Source of the DNA: Chloroflexota bacterium
GTDB lineage: Bacteria; Chloroflexota; UBA6077; CF-72
Assembly (NCBI GenBank): GCA_019242065.1
Contig: JAFAWJ010001121.1
Coordinates: forward strand, 1 to 10,145
Direction: 5' to 3'
Length of the DNA: 10,145 bases
In this document: in pieces, positions 6,789 through 10,145 of the stretch
Position numbering within the stretch: position 1 is the first letter of the stretch
Layout of the letters: each line of letters begins with the position of its first letter
The notes under the pieces: generated by a model
Database searches by the model: none
What the model saw: the letters and a program-made list of their open reading frames with translations, nothing else
Told to the model about the DNA's origin: nothing
Position numbers and translations under genes: made by a program

Positions 6789-7921
6789 GCCGCGGCCTCA
6801 CACGCGACTACCAGTTCTTTGGCACGGGCGAGACCTGTGTGCTGACTCAGCACTCGTTCGCGAGCCGCGGCGGCGATGCGCCCGAGGTCCGTCTGGTCGA
6901 GCGCCAGCGCCGCCATGACGTCTTCGGCACCGTCGGCGACGATGATCTCGGTGCCTGGTTCGAAAAAGGCGTCGACTCCGGGCCACCGGTCCGTCACGAT
7001 GGGCGTGCCACACGCGGCCGCCTCGAAGACGCGGCCTGATGGCGTATAGCCCCATTCGCGCATGGCTTGCCGTGTGATGTTCAGGGTCAACCGATTCGCC
7101 GAATAAAAGGCCGCGTGCCGCGGCGGATCGAGGTGCGCTAGCCTGCTGGTGTTGCGGGGCCAGTTCAGTTCGCCGGGATACAGTGATCCGGCGACGACGA
7201 AATGTTCCTCCGAGCAGAACCGAGCGGGCTCGAGGAGCAGGCGTTCGAGGGCTGGCTGGCGGTCCGCCGCGTAGGTGCCCAGATAGCCGAGCGCGCAGCG
7301 ATAGTGCTCGGGCGGATCGTCGGCGCGCAGGTGCACGTCCGGATCGACCGAACCGTACAGTGTAGCGGTCCGTCGCGCACCCCACACGCGGCAGAGTGTC
7401 TCGAGTATGGGCCCGCCGGTGAAACTGAGATAGAGGTCGAACCCAGGGATGAGGTCGGGCGTGAGATACTGCGCACCGTCGGGCACTGCGAGCCCGTGGT
7501 CCGCGAGTGCCGAGAGCGTCACCGGGGCATCCATGTCATAAAACGTGTGCAGTGGACCAGGCGTGTCGAGAAGGAGTTGACACGCGGCCAGGCCATCGGG
7601 GCAGTAGGAGGTGACCATACCCACGTCGGCGTTTCGAAGGGCAGCCCTGGCGCGATTGCGGACGCTTTCCCAGTTGGAGTACAGCACCAGTTCACAAAAG
7701 TCAGGAACTACAAGGTCGCGGTGCCGGGCGTAGTACTCGACGTCGCGCTCGAAAAACGTCGAGGTGTGGCCCAGGCGTTCAAGTCCTTTGAGCAGTGCGC
7801 GCAGGGGCGTCGCGTGCCCGTTGGCCCAGGCCGACGAGAGGGTGAGGCCAAAGATGGTGAAGTGCAACCGCGCGTGCTGTATGCAGGATTCGTGCGCGCC
7901 GCGATGTGCAGAAATACACAT
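6782..7921 (-). CDS. CgeB-like glycosyltransferase, probably first gene of the minus-strand unit
   Basis: This is a 379-residue protein if translation begins at ATG 7921. TTG 7867 is an alternative (361 residues) that would place the first strand, HFTIFGLTLSS (20-30), at the very N-terminus as in relatives. Neither start has a clear Shine-Dalgarno. WANGHATPLRALLKGL (32-47) and FFERDVEYYARHRDL (56-70) are N-domain signatures of this CgeB subfamily. TSYCPDG (104-110), FYDMDAPVTL (127-136) and FDLYLSFTGGP (161-171) follow. The donor domain has YLGTYAADRQPALERLLLEP (213-232), GYTPSGRVFEAAACGTPIVT (291-310) and EPGTEIIVADG (321-331). It is expected to be a cytosolic GT-B transferase. It sits next to the divergent spacer and overlaps the nucleotidyltransferase, so it may use the donor that enzyme makes. 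Substrate unknown. Confidence 0.9.
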   Translation of the reverse strand: MCISAHRGAHESCIQHARLHFTIFGLTLSSAWANGHATPLRALLKGLERLGHTSTFFERDVEYYARHRDLVVPDFCELVLYSNWESVRNRARAALRNADVGMVTSYCPDGLAACQLLLDTPGPLHTFYDMDAPVTLSALADHGLAVPDGAQYLTPDLIPGFDLYLSFTGGPILETLCRVWGARRTATLYGSVDPDVHLRADDPPEHYRCALGYLGTYAADRQPALERLLLEPARFCSEEHFVVAGSLYPGELNWPRNTSRLAHLDPPRHAAFYSANRLTLNITRQAMREWGYTPSGRVFEAAACGTPIVTDRWPGVDAFFEPGTEIIVADGAEDVMAALALDQTDLGRIAAAARERVLSQHTGLARAKELVVACEAAAC

Positions 7922-8000
7922 TTCCGCGTGGGACGTGGCAAGTCCATGTCATGATCGGTAGCCTCAAGGGAGTGATCGAACGCGGTGCCGTGAGGCCCTC
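7922..8000. promoter_or_regulatory. Divergent intergenic spacer, presumed promoters for both blocks
   Basis: This is the only divergent junction in the window, 79 bases long (133 if the minus-strand gene starts at TTG 7867), so promoters in both directions are expected here. No good -35/-10 pair was found on either strand. TGATCG occurs twice in direct orientation (7952-7957 and 7973-7978), 21 bases apart or two helical turns, which could be a paired operator half-site but is short enough to be chance. A GAGG at 7992-7995 is a modest ribosome-binding site for GTG 8001. Confidence 0.4.
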
Positions 8001-8924
8001 GTGCGTGCGCTGAGGTTCGCCGCACCGCGGCAGGTCGCGTGCATCGAGGTCCCTGAACCGACTCCCGGCCCGCGCGAGGTGCTGGTGCGCATCGAAGCGT
8101 GCGGCGTGTGCGGCTCCGACCTGAACGTCTGGCGCGGCGTGCCTGGAGTCGAGTTTCCGCTGTCACCGGGCGCGCCCGGTCACGAGACGTGTGGCAGGAT
8201 CGTCGGCCTCGGGCCGGAGGTCACCAGTCTCAGTATCGGCCAGCGCGTGACGGGTCTGATGTGGAACGGATTCGCCGAGCTCGGGACGGCGCTCGCCGAA
8301 GAGCTGGTGCCCATTCCCGCGGAGTTCGGTCCGGACCCACTCCTGGGCGAGCCGCTGGCGTGCGCCATGCATGTTATTCATCGTGCGGGCATCCGCCCTG
8401 GCGACCGCGTGGCGCTGGTCGGCTTTGGCTACCTCGCGGCGTTGATTGCGCACCTGTTGCCCGACATGGTGGGCGACTGGATCGCGGTCGCACGTCGCGC
8501 TGAGAGTCGGGCGCTGGCGACTCGGCTGGGCGCGGGAGCTGTCTACGACTTCTCGTCTATCCCTGACACCGCATGGGACAGCTTCCCGATTGTGGTCGAA
8601 GCCGCCGGTGTCCAGCAGTCGCTCGACGTTGCTACCTGGTTGACCGCCTATGGCGGTCGGCTGGTGATCGCCGGTTACCATGCAGACGGGCCAAGAACCG
8701 TCAACATGCAGAGCTGGAACTGGAAGGGTATCGACGTCGTCAATGCGCATACACGCCAGCCCGGTGTGCACGTAGCCGCGCTACTGGGTGCGTTCGAGAT
8801 CCTGCGCTGTCGACCGTTGCCGCTACTGTTGTGCCATACCTGGCAGTTGCCAGAGGCTGCCGATGCGTTTGTCGCTGCCGACGCGCACCCCGCTGGATTT
8901 ATCAAGGCTCTCGTCCGGCCGTGA
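8001..8924 (+). CDS. Zinc-type medium-chain dehydrogenase/reductase (MDR), short form
   Basis: This is a 307-residue MDR protein from GTG 8001 (GAGG six bases upstream). The catalytic domain has GVCGSDLNVW (35-44, catalytic-zinc ligand C37), PGHETCGRIVGLG (59-71, H61 and E62) and GEPLACAMH (116-124, C121). The cofactor domain has VALVGFGYLAALIA (137-150), where the last glycine of GxGxxG is alanine A146. The lobe that normally carries four cysteines for structural zinc is missing, which explains the length below the usual 340-350. It probably oxidises a sugar or polyol hydroxyl with NAD(P). The adjoining Gfo/Idh gene overlaps its stop as GTGA. The pair mirrors fused MDR plus Gfo/Idh oxidoreductases of polysaccharide loci, so the two may act together. 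Substrate unknown. Confidence 0.85.
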   Translation: MRALRFAAPRQVACIEVPEPTPGPREVLVRIEACGVCGSDLNVWRGVPGVEFPLSPGAPGHETCGRIVGLGPEVTSLSIGQRVTGLMWNGFAELGTALAEELVPIPAEFGPDPLLGEPLACAMHVIHRAGIRPGDRVALVGFGYLAALIAHLLPDMVGDWIAVARRAESRALATRLGAGAVYDFSSIPDTAWDSFPIVVEAAGVQQSLDVATWLTAYGGRLVIAGYHADGPRTVNMQSWNWKGIDVVNAHTRQPGVHVAALLGAFEILRCRPLPLLLCHTWQLPEAADAFVAADAHPAGFIKALVRP

Positions 8925-9871
8925 CTCTGGGCCTGGGTGTCGCCGGCGCAGGGTGGCTCGGCGAGTCGCTCATCCAGGACGCGCTCCGCGCCGATGGCCT
9001 CTCGGTCGTTGCCGTACAGGACGTGGTGGCGGGTCGAGCACGGGCGGTTGCGGAACGCTACCGTATCGCCTGGTCCGGCGAGGATTTCGAAGACCTGCTG
9101 CACGTGCCCGGTGTCGACGCCATTGTCATCTGCACGCCAAATGCGTTGCATCCACCGCAGGCGCAGGCTGCGCTAGCCGCGGGCCGCCACGTGCTGGTTC
9201 AGAAGCCGCTGGCGCTGACCAGCGACGCCGCCCAGGCCACGCTGGCGGCGGCCGAGCGGGCCGGTCGTGTCCTGTTCGTCGACTACACGTACCGCTTTCT
9301 GGAGACTATGGCTGTGCTTCGGCAACGCGTCTCAGCCGAGAGCCGCATCCGTGGCATACGGGCCGTCTTCCACAATATCTACGGGCCGGGCGCTGAGAAG
9401 CGATGGTTCTTCGAGCCCAATCTCAGTGGCGGAGGTGCCCTGACCGATCTCGGCGTGCATCTGCTGGACCTCAGCTTGTGGCTGCTCGCCCCCGATCAGG
9501 TCCGCCTCGAGAGCATCTCCATGTCGAGCGACGGGCCGGTCGAACGCGCGGCAGACCTCGGTCTGGAGGCGGACGGCGTGCCGGTCCACATCGCCGTGAG
9601 CTGGAACGCCCCGCTGCCGACGACCGAGATTTCACTCGAGGTCCACCTCCAGACGGCGATGTTGCGCTGGGAAAACGTCGACGGAAGTTTCTTTCACTTT
9701 CGCACCGCCGTCGACGGTGAGGTTGTGGCGGACCGTGAAACCACGCTTCGCGAAGATACGCTGCGCGAGTTCCGACATGCCGTAAAGCGCGGGACCTCGC
9801 CGGTGGTCGACACGCGTGTGTACGCATTGCTCGACCAGGCGTACGGCCGCGTGCCGATGCCCGGAAGGTGA
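8921..9871 (+). CDS. Gfo/Idh/MocA-family sugar oxidoreductase
   Basis: This is a 316-residue protein starting at GTG 8921, overlapping the MDR stop by four bases. The open frame continues upstream to 8573 only as a shadow of the MDR gene. GVAGAGWLG (6-14) is the NAD(P)-binding loop. CTPNALHPPQAQAALAAGRH (71-90) and VLVQKPLALT (91-100) give the family EKP motif as Q94-K95-P96, with K95 the conserved lysine. YRFLETM (124-130), GGGALTDLGVHLLDLSLWLL (170-189) with D176 and H180, and the beta-sheet C-terminal domain follow. Family members oxidise, reduce or epimerise sugars and inositols via tightly bound NAD(P). Here it most likely works in sequence with the MDR on a sugar or nucleotide sugar. 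The E-to-Q change in EKP is mildly unusual. Length is slightly under the typical 330-370. Confidence 0.88.
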   Translation: MTLGLGVAGAGWLGESLIQDALRADGLSVVAVQDVVAGRARAVAERYRIAWSGEDFEDLLHVPGVDAIVICTPNALHPPQAQAALAAGRHVLVQKPLALTSDAAQATLAAAERAGRVLFVDYTYRFLETMAVLRQRVSAESRIRGIRAVFHNIYGPGAEKRWFFEPNLSGGGALTDLGVHLLDLSLWLLAPDQVRLESISMSSDGPVERAADLGLEADGVPVHIAVSWNAPLPTTEISLEVHLQTAMLRWENVDGSFFHFRTAVDGEVVADRETTLREDTLREFRHAVKRGTSPVVDTRVYALLDQAYGRVPMPGR

Positions 9872-9905
9872 CGAACGCCGGTACGCAGTTTGCGAGTGTC
9901 GCACC

Positions 9906-10145
9906 ATGGCGGCGCAAACCACCGCCGACGTTCTCGTCCGGCGCCTGATCGATTGGCATGTCGATACCGTCTTCGGCCGACCCGGTGACGGCTCAACGGC
10001 ATCATGGAAGCCTTGCGCAAACGCCAGGACGCCATTCGGTTGTCCATGTGCGGCACGAAGACGCTGCCGCCTTCGACGGCTTGCGGCTGCCCGGTTCACC
10101 GGTCGGCATCACGGCCGACTGCCACTCGGCAGGTCGCGAATCGGC
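9906..10145 (+). CDS. N-terminal fragment of a thiamine-diphosphate enzyme (pyruvate oxidase/acetolactate synthase type), frame-disrupted, cut by the right edge
   Basis: From ATG 9906 the frame reads MAAQTTADVLVRRLIDW, then VDTVFG, PGDG: the N-terminal pyrimidine-binding domain of TPP enzymes such as pyruvate oxidases. After 9992 the family sequence continues only in the -1 frame as NGIMEALRKRQDAIR (9995-10039). After 10041 it continues in a further shifted frame as VHVRHEDAAAF (10042-10074), where the catalytic-site glutamate HE is visible. A fragment resembling ARFTGR appears back in the first frame near 10087-10105, so at least one more shift is needed. H18 and R25 replace residues that are usually G and L. 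The uninterrupted first frame has no stop but is not meaningful beyond 9992. Sequencing errors at a contig end, or a pseudogene, are both possible. It does not obviously belong to the sugar cluster. Confidence 0.6.
   Translation, partial: MAAQTTADVLVRRLIDWHVDTVFGRPGDGSTASWKPCANARTPFGCPCAARRRCRLRRLAAARFTGRHHGRLPLGRSRIG

Noticed and set aside
8573..8920. N-terminal extension of the Gfo/Idh protein
   Set aside because: The extension is out of frame with and inside the MDR gene; the Rossmann motif begins six residues after GTG 8921.

Overview
This is a GC-rich (roughly 60-65% by eye), gene-dense bacterial window. It carries an uncharacterised sugar/glycoside biosynthesis cluster, plus the damaged start of an unrelated-looking gene at the right edge. 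GTG and TTG starts are common and most junctions are 4-base overlaps. No rRNA, tRNA, CRISPR array or insertion sequence was seen. The taxon cannot be fixed from the sequence. The short excisionase-type helix-turn-helix protein and the thiamine-pyrophosphate enzyme at the edge remind me of Chloroflexota or related soil bacteria, but that is a weak guess. The closest relatives I remember of the glycosyltransferases and the methyltransferase are in proteobacteria, so horizontal spread of the cluster is possible.

Minus-strand block (7921 down to 1), in transcription order: a CgeB-like glycosyltransferase (6782-7921); a sugar-1-phosphate nucleotidyltransferase (6057-6788, overlapping the previous gene by 7 bases); a 131-base gap; a TIGR04290-type SAM methyltransferase (5179-5925); a glycoside hydrolase whose TIM barrel appears circularly permuted (4196-5182, GTGA overlap); a 70-residue excisionase-type DNA-binding protein (3929-4141); a CDP-paratose/tyvelose 2-epimerase-like SDR (2733-3878, strong Shine-Dalgarno); a GT4 glycosyltransferase (1651-2736, GTGA overlap); a second CgeB-like glycosyltransferase (548-1654, GTGA overlap); and a third one cut by the left edge (1-551, ATGA overlap).

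Plus-strand block: a 79-base divergent spacer (7922-8000) separates the first block from a zinc-type MDR dehydrogenase (8001-8924). This overlaps by GTGA a Gfo/Idh/MocA oxidoreductase (8921-9871). After 34 bases comes the start of a thiamine-diphosphate enzyme of the pyruvate oxidase/acetolactate synthase type. Its reading frame breaks at least twice in about 150 bases, which suggests poor sequence at a contig end or a decaying gene.

Taken together, the genes suggest this pathway: a sugar-1-phosphate is activated to a nucleotide sugar, the sugar is remodelled by the epimerase and possibly by the MDR plus Gfo/Idh pair, at least four glycosyltransferases transfer sugars, a methyltransferase decorates, and a cytosolic glycosidase-like protein trims or transglycosylates. 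The product is unknown. From memory, the same set of families recurs together in other bacteria with no assigned product, which makes the cluster, and within it the permuted hydrolase, the most interesting content here.
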